From positions 126,680,754 to 126,744,753 of the forward strand of contig CP136061.1 of the NCBI GenBank assembly GCA_032622095.1: DNA of 64,000 bases, written 5' to 3'. Shown in pieces: positions 12,501-27,500 of this stretch (within the stretch, counting starts at the first letter, position 1; each line of letters starts with the position of its first letter). The position numbers and the translations under genes were made by a program. The notes under the pieces were generated by a model. The model saw only the letters and a list, made by a program, of their open reading frames with translations, was not told where the DNA came from and did no database searches. Source of the DNA: Siphonodentalium dalli (lineage: Eukaryota > Mollusca > Scaphopoda > Gadilida > Siphonodentaliidae).

Positions 12501-15500
12501 TGACTGTCTTCTCCCACTCAGTTAGATATATAGATAGATAGATTTATTTGTACAATAAACATAGCATTATACAGTTAAAGGGGGACTGTATCTTAAATCT
12601 GGCCATTTATGGGACCATCTCCTTTTTAGCTCAACTTTACTTTGTAAAGTTTGAGCTATTGCCATGGCTTTGTTGTCCGTCGTCCGTGTGTGTGTGTATG
12701 TGTGTACGTAAGGCGTCAACAATGCAGTCTACAGGTCGTACCTTTGGTCGGATCATTATGAAATTTGTCATAGCTGTTGACATCAACATTTAGACCAGAA
12801 TGATTAATTTTGGGGTCATTCGGTAAAAAAACATGGCCGCCAGTGGCCATCTTGCATTTCAAAATTCAATCCATTAGCACGGGCTACAGGGCGTAATATT
12901 TGTCTGATCGTCATGAAATTTGTCATGGATGTTAAGATTCACATGTAGATGGGAACGAGTAATTTTGGGGTCATTTGGCCCAAAAACATGGCCGCCAGCA
13001 GCCATCTTGGATTTTACTCTTTGTATGACTAAATTCTTTAGCACAGGCTACAGGTCGTACTTTTAGTCTAATCATCATAAAATTTGTCAAGAATGTTAAT
13101 AATGACATGTAGATGGGAACGAGTCATTTTGTGGTCATTCGGCCAAAAAACATGGCCGCCAGCAGGCATCTTTGATTTCACTCTTTGTATGACTAAATCC
13201 TTTAGCACGGGCTACAGGTCGTACCTTTAGTCCGATCATCATAAAATTTGTCGTGGCTGTTGAAATTGGAATGTAGATGGGAACGAGTCATTTTGGGGTC
13301 ATTCGGACAAAAAACATGGCTGCCAGTGGCCATCTTGGATTTCAAAATTCAATCCATTAACACGGGCCACAGGTCGTACTGTTCGTCTGATCATCATGAA
13401 ATTTGTCATGGATGTTAATATTGACATGTAGATGGGAACGAGTAATTTTGGGGTCATTTGGCCCAAAAACATGGATTTCAAAATTCAATCCATTAGCACG
13501 GGCCACAGGTCGTACTGTTCGTCTGATCATCATAAAATTTGTCATGGATGTTAATATTGACATGTAGATGGGAACGAGTAATTTTGGGGTAATTCGGCCA
13601 AAAAACATGGCGGCCAGCAGCCATCTTGGATTTTACTCTTTGTATGACTAAATTCTTTAGCACGGGCTACAGGTCGTACCTTTAGTCTGATCATCATCAA
13701 ATTTGTCATGGATGTTAATATTGACATGTAGATGGGAACGAGTAATTTTGGGGTCATTCGGCCAAATAACATGGCCGCCAGCAGCCATCTTGGATTTTAC
13801 TCTTTGTATGACTAAATTCTTTAGCACAGGCTACAGGTCGTACCTTTAGTCTGATCATCATCAAATTTGTCATGGATGTTAATATTGACATGTAGATGGG
13901 AACGAGTAATTTTGGGGTCATTTGGCCCAAAAACATGGCCGCCAGCAGCCATCTTGGATTTTACTCTTTGTATGACTAAATCCTTTAGCACGGGCTACAG
14001 GTCGTACATTTAGTCTGATCATCATAAAATTTGTCAAGAATGTTAATAATGACATGTAGATGGGAACGAGTCATTTTGTGGTCATTCGGCCAAAAAACAT
14101 GGCCGCCAGCAGGCATCTTTGATTTCACTCTTTGTATGACTAAATCCTTTAGCACGGGCTACAGGTCGTACCTTTAGTCCGATCATCATAAAATTTGTCG
14201 TGGCTGTTGAAATTGGAATGTAGATGGGAACGAGTCATTTTGGGGTCATTCGGACAAAAAACATGGCTGCCAGTGGCCATCTTGGATTTCAAAATTCAAT
14301 CCATTAACACGGGCCACAGGTCGTACTGTTCGTCTGATCATCATGAAATTTGTCATGGATGTTAATATTGACATGTAGATGGGAACGAGTAATTTTGGGG
14401 TCATTTGGCCCAAAAACATGGATTTCAAAATTCAATCCATTAGCACGGGCCACAGGTCGTACTGTTCGTCTGATCATCATAAAATTTGTCATGGATGTTA
14501 ATATTGACATGTAGATGGGAACGAGTAATTTTGGGGTAATTCGGCCAAAAAACATGGCGGCCAGCAGCCATCTTGGATTTTACTCTTTGTATGACTAAAT
14601 TCTTTAGCACGGGCTACAGGTCGTACCTTTAGTCTGATCATCATCAAATTTGTCATGGATGTTAATATTGACATGTAGATGGGAACGAGTAATTTTGGGG
14701 TCATTCGGCCAAATAACATGGCCGCCAGCAGCCATCTTGGATTTTACTCTTTGTATGACTAAATTCTTTAGCACAGGCTACAGGTCGTACCTTTAGTCTG
14801 ATCATCATCAAATTTGTCATGGATGTTAATATTGACATGTAGATGGGAACGAGTAATTTTGGGGTCATTTGGCCCAAAAACATGGCCGCCAGCAGCCATC
14901 TTGGATTTTACTCTTTGTATGACTAAATCCTTTAGCACGGGCTACAGGTCGTACATTTAGTCTGATCATCATAAAATTTGTCATGAATGTTGATAATAAC
15001 ATGTAGATGGGAACGAGTCATTTTGGGGTCGTTCGGTCAAAAAAACATGGCCGCCAGCAGGCATCTTTGATTTTACTCTTTGTATGACTAAATCCTTTAG
15101 CACGGGCTACAGGTTGTACCTTTAGTCCGATCATCATAAAATTCGTCATGGCTGTTGAAACTGGAATGTAGATGGGAACGAGTCATTTTGGGGTCATTTG
15201 GACAAAAAACATGGCCGCCAACGGCCATCTTGGATTTCAAAATTCAATCCATTAGCACGGGCCACAGGTCGTACTGTTCGTCTGATCATCATGAAATTTG
15301 TCATGGATGTTAATATTGACATGTAGATGGGAACGAGTAATTTTGGGGTCATTCGGCCAAAAAACATGGCGGCCAGCAGCCATCTTGGATTTTACTCTTT
15401 GTATGACTAAATTATTTAGCACGGGCTACAGGTCGTACCTTTAGTCTGATCATCATCAAATTTGTCATGGATGTTAATATTGACATGTAGATGGGAACGA

Positions 15501-18500
15501 GTAATTTTGGGGTCATTCGGCCAAATAACATGGCCGCCAGCAGCCATCTTGGATTTTACTCTTTGTATGACTAAATTCTTTAGCACAGGCTACAGGTCGT
15601 ACCTTTAGTCTGATCATCATCAAATTTGTCACGGATGTTAATATTGACATGTAGATGGGAACGAGTAATTTTGGGGTCATTTGGCTCAAAAACATGGCCG
15701 CCAGCAGCCATCTTGGATTTTACTCTTTGTATGACTAAATCCTTTAGCACGGGCTACAGGTCGTACATTTAGTCTGATCATCATAAAATTTGTCATGAAT
15801 GTTGATAATAACATGTAGATGGGAACGAGTCATTTTGGGGTCGTTCGGTCAAAAAAACATGGCCGCCAGCAGGCATCTTTGATTTTACTCTTTGTATGAC
15901 TAAATCCTTTAGCACGGGCTACAGGTTGTACCTTTAGTCCGATCATCATAAAATTTTTCATGGCTGTTGAAATTGGAATGTAGATGGGAACGAGTCATTT
16001 TGGGGTCATTTGGACAAAAAACATGGCCGCCAACGGCCATCTTGGATTTCAAAATTCAATCCATTAGCACGGGCCACAGGTCGTACTGTTCGTCTGATCA
16101 TCATGAAATTTGTCATGGATGTTAATATTGACATGTAGATGGGAACGAGTAATTTTGGGGTCATTCGGCCAAAAAACATGGCGGCCAGCAGCCATCTTGG
16201 ATTTTACTCTTTGTATGACTAAATTCTTTAGCACAGGCTACAGGTCGTACCTTTAGTCTGATCATCATAAAATATGTCATGAATGTTGATAATAACATGT
16301 AGATGGGAACGAGTCATTTTGGGGTCGTTTGGACAAAAAACATGGCCGCCAGCAGCCATCTTTGATTTTACTCTTTGTATGACTAAATCCTTTAGCACGG
16401 GCTACAGGTCGTACCTTTAGTCTGATCATCATAAAATTTGTGATGGCTGTTGAAATTGGAATGTAGATGGGAACGAGTCATTTTGGGGTCATTCGGACAA
16501 AAAATAATGGCCGCCAGTGGCCATCTTGGATTTCAAAATTCAATCCATTAGCACGGGCCACAGGTCGTACTGTTCGGCTGATCATCATGAAATTTGTCAT
16601 GGATGTTAATATTGACATGTAGATGTGAACGAGTAATTTTGGGGTCATTCGGCCAAAAAACATGGCGGCCAGCAGCCATCTTGGATTTTACTCTTTACTA
16701 AATTCTTTAGCACGGGCTACAGGTCGTACCTTTAGTCTGATCATCATCAAATTTGTCATGGATGTTAATAATGACATGTAGATGGGAACGAGTCATTTTG
16801 GGGTCATTCGGTCAAAAAACATGGCCGCCAGCAGGCATCTTTGATTTTACTCTTTGTATGACTAAATCCTTTAGCACGGGCTACAGGTCGTACCTTTAGT
16901 CTGATCATCATAAAATTTGTTATGGCTGTTGAAATTGGAATGTAGATGGGTACGAGTAATTTTGGGGTCATTCGGCCAAAAAACATGGCGGCCAGCAGCC
17001 ATCTTGGATTTTACTCTTTGTATGACTAAATTCTTTAGCACGGGCTACAGGTCGTACCTTTAGTCTGATCAGCATAAAATTTGTCAGGGCTGTTAACGAT
17101 GACATGTAGATGGGAACGATTCTTTTTGGGGTCAATCGGCCGAAAACATGGCCACCAGCAGCCATCTTGGATTTTACTTTTCTCTTCATGTCCATAAACT
17201 AGTAATAGACATTCAACTTCCCACATTCCTAATCGCTCCATTGACTGTAATACATTAAATTATTCCCTTTCCAAGTTGAGCTACAGTGTCATTGACACTT
17301 TCATTATGTTTACCCATACCATAGTATGGTAAACATAGTGTCGTTGTCCGGATTGACCACTCGTCGTGCGTCCGTCCGTCTGTCTCTGTCTGTACGTAGA
17401 CACTTTATGCATGGTGTGATAACTAAAATATTGTCTATCTGATCGGAACCAAATTTTGTATATGAATTTCTCAGCACAAAAGACAGATCGAGTTCGAATA
17501 TGATCCGACTATTTTTAACTGAGATATGGCCCTTTTTCGAAAAAATATTCACTCTTAAAAAAAAAAAATTGCTCAATTTAAAAACAATAAATAAATAAAT
17601 GAACAAAAATATATAATAAAATGGGTTTTTTTTAAAATAATTAAAAAAAAAAAAATTTAAGTTAACAAAATTTGAAAAACTAACACCATTATAACTCTGC
17701 CAAAGTTACCCCGAGTCACCACACCAAATTTGTTTAAATCTGTCCAAAATCTTGTGTTATGTACTGGTAAATTTGTTTGGAGCGACATTAAATCCAATTC
17801 ACTAATTCCATCCCATGCCTTTGGACTACTTAGCTATTGATGTCTCTTATGCCAATGTGCAGATAATCTGATAAAGAAAGCTGTGGTATCTAATTTAAAA
17901 TAAAGATTCAACAATACACATCACATGATATTAACAGTAGACTTGAACATCTTTGCTGCCTTGCACAGCTGAAGATATCACTCTACAGATGGTCTGAGGT
18001 CATTATAAATGCTATTGGTTTAATAGTGATGCCAGCTTTCAACATAAACAATTCCTGTGATTTGTTGACAACTCTGCTATATAATTGATATTAATGGGTC
18101 AGCAGTGAGGTGGCTTTAATATCTTGATCTATATTGTTGGTAGAATTTGATACCTTATCATTGTAAACTTAAATTGGACTCTCTTAACCCTTATTCCAAC
18201 GTATGGTCTTTTGACGTCTTTCGTTGTAGCGTCCGTATCGTCTTTTGTTGTAGCGTGCGTATCGTCTTTTGACGTCTTTAATTTTTGCATTTTCAACACT
18301 CGGATTTGAGACTCGAATAAAGAATAATAATGACGATTTACATTGATTGTGTTTTGTTCTGCTGATGGTTAAGATCATGAAGGGCACATATTAAATCCTT
18401 TCTTCCTTTGCTAGGCTTTAGATTTGCAAAATGTTTACTTAGAATACTGATTTGGCCGACAAAATGAAAACAAACGAAATAGAAACACGTGGTTTCGATG

Positions 18501-21500
18501 AAAACGAAAGTTGTTGTCAGAGACGCTTCCTTGTTGATTGCGTTATGCGTGGCCGCGAGGGTAATCTATGTAAAATATGACAACTTGAAATTTATATTGG
18601 ATTATGTATAATTTCTTAAGTGGTGATTTTATATTTCCAAATAGTGCAATATGAACATTTTCCCCAGCCGTAATTAAATCGGCCACAGCTAAGCAAAATC
18701 TCAGTGTGACAGTTGCGGACCCAGCCATTGGGATGTTTTTCCTGTCGAGTTCCATTATGATTGTCACTTCACCCGTGAAAAAAGATTTTTATAATAATAT
18801 TTTGTTTAATGGACTAACATCATAATGAAGGCACGTATTTCCACCTTGCCTTCCTAAATATTAAAAAATGTTGACATCGAGTATGTTCTCAGTCTCGTAT
18901 TGGCTGACAAAATGAAAACAAGAAACAGAAACACGTGGTTCACTGGTAAAGAATTTTCGACGAAGACGAAATTTGATCAATATTTAATGTAGGTGAACTT
19001 CTCCACAAACCAAATGTTGTGAAACATATTCATTAAGTGTCACAATTGTTATTTAATTTGAGAACTCGAACATTGCAATTCCAAATTGATGACTCAAAGT
19101 GGATCTTTCTGCTTTTATTGCACAAATTTACTCTGCGAAATCAGGTTATGTCGGAGCATCGGAATATTATTTCCGGTTGTAATGTAACTACGGACGCGGC
19201 CGTTGTTGTGCTATCGGCGGGATTCTGAACACATAATTAAAACTTTTTTATATATATTATCTACAAATTTAGTATAATAAATTGATGAGATATTACTTTT
19301 ATATGTCCATCTGTTCAAGATTTCAAATATACCACGCAAAAGACCATCGACCCTGATCGATCGAGAAAGAAATCAATAAAAAAAAAAGTAAATATCTCCT
19401 GGTTTGACATCAAGTCAGCCCAATGCGGGTGCTTCTAAATAAAGGCGAGTTTACAGTTGACATGCAGATATCTCAAATTCATCTTGGGAAGCTTCTTTGC
19501 GTGTATGCATATATAATTACCGAGTATAAAGTAATAAGGTACTTATATCAACGCAATGTCGATAAAACAAAGAATATCCCAAGCGACACATTCGAGCACC
19601 TGCTGGCGACGTCTTGCTAAGTTAGCCCACTGCCATTTCGAACAATTCGCGCTCGTTTTCTGTCATCTAATTAGCATCAATGGGGAAACTCCACCCCTAA
19701 ACTTGAGCCAATGAAATCAGTTCAAACTTCTAATCATTGATGTCATTGGTTGTCAATGAAAACATTCTTAGAATCAACAAAAAGTGACCTTTGAACATGT
19801 GGTTTTTGCACGAAAATTTACAAACTTTCACAAAGCAACGTGACGTAATTGCTAATAATTTCCGCTTTTATCGGAAGTCTTTTTACGACTTTTGTCAAAT
19901 CATGGTTTATATGATTAATGCACATAAAATATAAAGACATTTGGTTGAATTATTTTATTTATAATAAGCTTTTTTGTTTTCAAAAATCATGAATTATTTT
20001 TTTTTCTATCAGGACACGAATCCGTGGGTAAACAAATTTAAACTAAAGGACATACTCGCATAGGCATACCGTAAATTTGCATAAAATGTCATTTTTGACT
20101 CACATGTGTGATAAAATGAAGATAAACGGTTGTTTATATGCACATAAATTAGTTTGTCTATTGGTTTATGTTTCCATTATCGTATTCACAGATGACACTT
20201 AAGTGAAAGCATGTTTGTTGTTGCATATCGGATGATACACATGGCACATAAATTATACCTGTGGCCAGTGTGGGGAAACACCCAATGATAGTATAACGTC
20301 AAATTCCTGTTGGCTAACGTAATTACCTTCATACCTGGTGACGTTGGCTATATGACGTGGTTTTACTACATGTGCTGTTGGGAAAAGGGTTAACCCAAGT
20401 ATTCCATGTCCAGGTCACCTTTTTCACATTTAACCCAAGGCTGTGGTGGTGCAGCATTACAGATCCGGTACCAGTGCATTCTCTTAAATAAATGCGAGTG
20501 GCCCATAAATTCCAATAATTTGTGTTATGTACATTTGTCTATAATAGTACATAACAGTATACATCTGCCGATTGTGAATGGTCTCTCGTTTACTCAACAG
20601 AATATATGCAACAACAAAAATGAATTTGAGCCATGGCTGAGTACAAAATACACTCATGTGCTCTATGAACAATGCAAGCAACATGGTAATTATACTAAAA
20701 TGAATTTATGATTCGAGGCAGTAATAATAAGTATATATATAATATAACTAGCAGGGTTACTCGGCGTTGCCCAGGTTAACCCTTTACCCAACAGAAGGGC
20801 CCTGTGCCAATGCATTCTCTTATATATGCGAGTCGACCATAGGTCGCCTCGCATATATAAGAGAATGCATTGGCTTAACACATTAAAAATTATAAAATTG
20901 TTAAAGAATGTAAGAAAAAATGGTAAAAAGTGTTAAAAAAAGATTTTTTTAGGCCAATGCATTCTCTTATATATGCGAGGCGACCTATGGTCGACTCGCA
21001 TATATAAGAGAATGCATTGGCACAGGGCATAACTGTAACTATCACAATGTGGTCAAGGAGCCGGTTCCAATGATATCCATATTTGTATGGTTCTATTGAG
21101 ACAGACCGAAGATATTTTAGGCTGTTGAAGCTTTATTTGGCCGGTTTTGGCCGTTTTGTTGGGTAAAGGGTTAAATTGATGTGAAACCCTCTGCTGTGGA
21201 CAATTGGTTGGAATAGAGAATACTCTTGCTCAAAATATTGGTTGGAATTGACCTTTGCTTTTGTTTTTGTTTTAACCCTTTACCCAACAAAACGGCCAAA
21301 ACCGGCCAAATAAAGCTTCAACAGCCTAAAATATCTTCGGTCTGTCTCAATAGAACCATACAAATATGGATATCATTGGAACCGGCTCCTTGACCACATT
21401 GTGATAGTTACAGTTAGCCCTGTGCCAATGCATTCTCTTATATATGCGAGTCGACCATAGGTCGCCTCGCATATATAAGAGAATGCATTGACCTAAAAAA

Positions 21501-24500
21501 AATCTTTTTTTAACACTTTTTACCATTTTTTCTTACATTCTTTAACAATTTTATAATTTTTAATGTGTTAAGCCAATGCATTCTCTTATATATGCGAGGC
21601 GACCTATGGTCGACTCGCATATATAAGAGAATGCATTGGCACAGGGCCCTTCTGTTGGGTAAAGGGTTAATATTTTTACTGGGATAAAAACATGAACACC
21701 ATAAACTCATTAGTTCGCAAAAAGAAAAGACGATAATTGGGTTTTACATAGAGATGTATAAATCAATCTTGTGGGTTAGACTAAAATCTTGAGGATACCT
21801 GGTTATCATATATCCATGTAGATGCATTTTTAAAGACATGTCGAGGTGTAGGAATGTTCATGGTCTATACTGCGTGGCTAATTATTCTCAGTTAAATGAA
21901 ATGTTGCTATATATCAGCTATATGTGCCTGACACAGAGCGAGAATTTAAGATGGTTACTTTAGGCCATGAGTCTGTTCTAAAAAAAATTTAAAAGTCCTC
22001 TGTATCGGGCACATGTACCTGAAAAGTCATGTTCTACTTTCTTTTATCACAGAAGAAACTATATTTGACCATTATTTTGAACAGGCCCGCTACGCATTTC
22101 CATCTCTCTTGACAAATTGTATCTCGAGTGGGAGGGGGGGGGTGGGCTCAGTGGATCAATCAGTTAGGTGTACAACTCCAAGTCGTTTCACCCTAAAGCA
22201 CTGGCGATAAGGGTATCTCGTGGAGTTGCCAGTTACTCGCCAATGGCCATGGTTTGCCGCACATGGTTGACGAGTTTATTAGCCATTTAAAACACTATTA
22301 GATTAGCGATAGGTGTGCAAATTTTCTACACCACTAAAACTGGCAATCTCGTTATATGACCTATGTTGCTTAAAGCGACATTAAACACAAATCAATCAAT
22401 AAATCAATCAATCTCGAGTGGGACAGACTCAAATGTGTAACAATACATTTTCATTTTTCAGGAATATATGTAGCTCTTAACTAGAATGACAGATATACTT
22501 TTAAAGCTTTCTTCCATGTATCTGTTTTTGCCAGATCACTATATGAATGCCATGATTCCCATCCCCATATAAATATGAGTGTTGAGAAGATATCATTGTT
22601 CAAGTGACTTAATTCGGTCACCATTTGTCGAGTTTGTAAAATTTTAACGCCAAACACTCCTCAGAACGAATTATGCACGGAGATGACTATATATAACTTC
22701 GGTGGATATCAAATATTTTGATCAATGTTAGTGCCCCATATCTATCAGCCCTGGCCCAAACGGTACCAAATGTGTAGGAATTTGGTGAAAATTAGTGCTA
22801 AACATATTTGTATCAGCTCTGGTGACCCTCTACTCCCCATTCATGATTCAAATGGCACCACTTTTGACATATTTAAACCATGTCAATTAGACACCTGATA
22901 TCACAGAGATGATTATCTTATTAAATTTAGTGTCCCCATCTCTCATCCAAACGACCCAAATTTGGCCTCTTTAAATAAAACGATTAGATTCCTTGTATGG
23001 TGGAGAAGAATATGTATCAAATTGGTGGAAATCGGTTCTAAAATTTTGGTGCCCTTCTCCCCCTCTGTGCACCCCTGACTCGAATGAGGTGAATATAATG
23101 GAGATGATTATGTATAAATTTGGAAATTGACGACAAAAAATATTTAATCATTTTGCTGCCCCTCCCTGACTTGAAACATGGCCGAGTCCTCTGATCAGAA
23201 TGGATTAACCCGAAACCTGAGTTGTACCATGTGGTCGGTTCTTAACTCTTAACACCTGCTCATGGGCTGCATGACATCTTAACCCATTGTCAAATTAATG
23301 GACTGGCATAACCCAGTTATATGCCTAATCTGAGATTTGGCGATCTTGTAGGTTAAGATCGTTACTGAAGATCGAAAGACTACATTTAAATTTATATTAC
23401 TATATTAGTTCAGGTTTTTAATGGAATTAGATTCAAGAAACTTTTAACAGTTGAAAATTCAAAGTCTACGTGAAACAACGTACCTGAAATTTGAAGTTAA
23501 ACATGCAACCCCCAACTGAGTGATGAGGCTCTATAGGCATATCCCTTTTGTCATGTTCTAGATATCAATCAGAGCGGTATTATACTTGATAATCATTGTC
23601 TAGATGGATACAAGCATATATTATGGTATCATACATGCAAGTCATATAAAATGAAATCGTTCACATATTGAGCATCCGTTATTAAAATAATGGATCGTTG
23701 TTTGTAAAAATAATGTACAACCTCGAAAATAATCATCCTATATACTGGAAGCTATGAACAAAGGAGTGACGTCATATCCATGTTTTAAGTTAGGGTTAAT
23801 GGACGAGCTACTGCATGCATTAGAAATTAGATTTACTTTTGAATGTCCAGTCGCGAGTCCGTTAACCGACTTAAAACACAGTTTTATAATATACAAGGAA
23901 TTATTACTTTTATGCCAATGATAAATCTCGATAAATGAGACAAATACAAAAATTTCGGAATAAAAAATAGATACATGCAGATATACTGGTATAACTCTGT
24001 TTGAAACAAAACTGCGATATGCAAACATATAATAAAATATTTGTTTTGCGTTGTACATATCATAGGATATATATGTAGTATATAGTAACTGTCAATCCAA
24101 TTATCTGTATTTTGGACACGTATGCATATATGGATTTTTTTGTTGTATGTGAAAGAAAAGTAACTCTTATAATTGTAGTCTCACATGCTGAAATGTTATG
24201 TTTCAATGTGATAGATACCCTCTGGTATGCAAATACGCAGCCCGCCTCTATCGACAAAGCAATGAATTATGTGGGGTTCATAAGCACTATGCAGACGTTT
24301 GTATTTGTGGGCGGGTGTAGACGCAAACTATTTCACTGTTAGAGGTCTCCGTGGGCGCTCATTGCATTAATTGGGAGACATGAACATTCTAGATTACAAA
24401 TATCGACTTGTGGTATAAAGCACCCATTCGGAAGATAGAAGTTCGAGGTAGAAAAAAGAAGCAAACATCCATTGGGAACTTAATTCTCAACATTTCCCCA

Positions 24501-27500
24501 GTTAACTACTCATCAATTTGTGTTTAGTCATCAAATGGTGAACCCTTTCTATACTAGATGATTCTTCCATTCAGTTGTAAAAGTATACATTGTATACCAG
24601 GTATTATTCACTGGGCACAGTGCTTCACATGCTCAGGTAATTTAAGCAGACGACAGACAAAGAGATAATACAAGTGCAGAAGGATTTCTATTAATTGGTG
24701 GTAAATGTTCAGATCATTAGGAGCTTTCCGATGAATGGCAACAAGCCATATTTCCGACTAAATCCTGAATAATTACCCATAATTCTGCTGTTAAGGAGTT
24801 GATTATTTAGGGCATTACTGTATGCTTGAGGAGCATTTGGGGTTATTTGGGGACGATGCTTTCCCTGAGAAATGATCTATTTTGTTTATCTGGCCTCTGT
24901 AACGAAAGGGTTAACTCATTGACAAGACAAGCTGCTATAAATCCTCAAGAGGCCTTGAAATTGTGTTTCTTTCATTTGCAGAATGAGATCCCCAGAGGGT
25001 GAATTTAGTGACACAATCCTGCATGGTGGCGTAGCATCACTAAATTCACCCTCTGGGAACCTCAGTTTGCTTAGGCCTTAACTTCTATGGGCGACCTAGA
25101 TCAGATTGAAGTTTCCCAGTTGAAGATGGTGATGTTCATCCATTAGTTACCTTGATTTATGCATTTTATCTTCTGCAAATTAGGGGATATAGAAACTGAA
25201 CAGAAGGGAAAAAGTTACTGAAAACAATGTTAATTTGAGACTATAGATACTTCCCAGAAGGACGAGGCCTAAGCAGAATGAGGTCCCCAGAGGGTGAATT
25301 CAGTGATGCTAGCCCTCTGTTATTAAATGCACCTTCTGGGGACCTCATTCTGCAAATGACAGACACTATATACAGACTTGATTCTCAAGAGACTTGAGAC
25401 ATGAATATTGAGCTTCCACGAATCTTTACTATTGTATCAACTGATTGTTTCACCATTCAAATCATTATAAATTAAATTGAATAGGACGCCCCCATTGATT
25501 AGGTAGAATGTCTGTGGGCTGGTTTCTTATACTTTAGCATTTACACAGCTGATCAGCTCGCTTCCAATAAACCTATATATTGATCAATTGCCATGTTCTT
25601 CATCCGATTCCAGACTGAAAACATCACATCTCTAAAGGTCAAATCTGGAGCGAGGAAGTGGAGTAATGGATACTGCCCCGAGATAGTATGTTTGCTGTCG
25701 TGGGTAGATGGAGAAGCACCTGGCAATGTCACGTCGATTTCTGTGAGCTCCACATATGGAGTGTAAGTGAAACTATTAAATTCTTGTTTTAATTATGAAA
25801 TAACTCTTGTATCTATATTAGGATTAAGGTTATGAAGTTATTAAACCGAAAAATTCAAAGACAAATTCTATAGTGCGTTATAATAAATTTTCAATAAATC
25901 TTCAAACTTTTCGGTTATAACTTATAACCTTAATCAACAAATTCTAAAATACGTTGTAATAAATTTGTCTTCAAACTTTTTGGTTATAACTCATAACCTT
26001 AATCGAAACAAGAGATATTTCTTATAGTTTAATCCATCATTTCACAGGAGAAGTAGAAGTAAAACGAGCGAAACTCTTGAGAATATTTCCGAAGAAAAGG
26101 GCGCATATAGTTGAAACAGTTACGCTGACACTCAGACATCTAATTACCCATTGATCAAGTGGCGTCGTCAATTCATCATTTTTGATTGGCTATAAATGGC
26201 AACTGTTCAAGCAAATGGCAAGTGCGCCAGTGAAACACGGCCGTAGCACTGAATTGTTAGTTTATTTTATTTTTTCTTTGCAAACTGTTAGCATGAGTCT
26301 TGCTGATTTCTCTAGGTACTTGTGCACTGAGGGTTAGCTTTACGGTTATTTTTAGCTCAACTTTACTTTGTAAAGTTTGAGCTATTGCTATGGCTTTGTC
26401 GTCCGTGTGTGCGTGTGTGTACGTAAGGCGTCAACAATACAGGCTACAGGTCGTACCTTTGGTCAGATCATTATGAAATTTGTCATAGCTGTTGACATCA
26501 ACATTTAGACCAGAATGATTCATTTTGGGGGTCATTCGGAAAAAAAACATGGCAGCCAGCGGCCATCTTGGATTTCAAAATTCAATCCATTAGCACGGGC
26601 TACAGGCCGTATTGTTTGTCTGATCGTCCTGAAATGTTAATATTGACATGTAGATGGGAACGAGTCATTTTGGGGTCATTCGGCCCAAAAACATGGCCAC
26701 CCGCAGCCATCTTGGATTTTACTCTTTGTATGACTAAATCTTTAGCACGGGCTACAGGTCGTACCTTTAGTCTGATTATCATAAAATTTGTCATGGCTGT
26801 TGAAATTGGAATGTAGATGGGAACGAATCATTTTGGGGTCATTCGGACGAAAAACATGGCCGCCAGCGGCCATCTTGGATTTCAAAATTTAATCCATTAG
26901 CACGGGCCACAGGTCGTACTGTTCGTCTGATCATCATGAAATTTGTCATGGATGTTAACAATGACATGTAGATGGGAACGACTCATTTTGGGGTCATTCG
27001 CCCGAAAAATATGGCCGCCAGCAGCCATCTTGGAATTTACTCTTTGTATGACTAAATCCTTTAGCACGGGCTACAGGTCGTACCTTTAGTCTGATCATCA
27101 TAAAATTTGTCATGAATGTTAATAATGACATGTAGATGGGAACGAGTCATTTTGGGGTCATTCGGCCAAAAAACATGGCCGCCAGCAGCCATCTTGGATT
27201 TCAAAATTTAATCCATTAGCACGGGCCACAGTTCGTACTATTTGTCTGATCATCATGAAATTTGTCATGGATGTTAATATTGACATGTAGATGGGAACGA
27301 GTCATTTTGGGGTCATTCGGCCAAAAAACATGGCCGCCAGCAGCCATCTTGGATTTTAATCTTTGCATGACTGAATTCTTTAGCACGGGCTACAGGTCGT
27401 ACCTTTAGTCTGATCATCATAAAATTTGTCATGGATATTAACAATGACATGTAGATGGGAACGACTCATTTTGGGGTCATTCGATCGAAAAACATGGCCG

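Larger units (their letters stand above)
12627..17305 (+). mobile_element. Helentron/'pearl'-like element 2 with a long tandem array (~28 units)
   Basis: Same left end as element 1 (tagctcaactttactttgta plus aagtttgagct) and same right end (ttccaagttgagcta, then a cagtgtcattgacacttt hairpin). Between them, about 12700-17200 holds tandem units of roughly 150-160 bp. Two types interleave: one with ggattttactctttgtatga, one with ggatttcaaaattcaatcca. Both contain aacatggccgccagc and gccatcttggat. A 947-bp higher-order duplication and an 812-bp one are visible. Minus-strand ORFs of 60-98 codons are by-products of the repeat. Confidence 0.72.

Noticed and set aside
13299-17241. Many minus-strand ORFs with similar proteins (MTPKLLVPIYMSILTSMTN type)
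   Set aside because: They repeat exactly with the tandem units and arise from stop-free frames of the ~155-160-bp repeat; related frames appear on both strands and in all three arrays. Not genes.
12640-17300. Centromeric or other free-standing satellite
   Set aside because: The array has fixed left and right end sequences shared with two other loci, so it is the core of a dispersed element, not an independent satellite block.
18184-18387. Small Arg/Tyr-rich protein gene on the minus strand
   Set aside because: The repeated RRYGRYN reading is produced by a short minisatellite.
22130-22220. Functional tRNA gene
   Set aside because: There is an A-box-like segment but no clear cloverleaf or B box, and the downstream tail marks it as a SINE.
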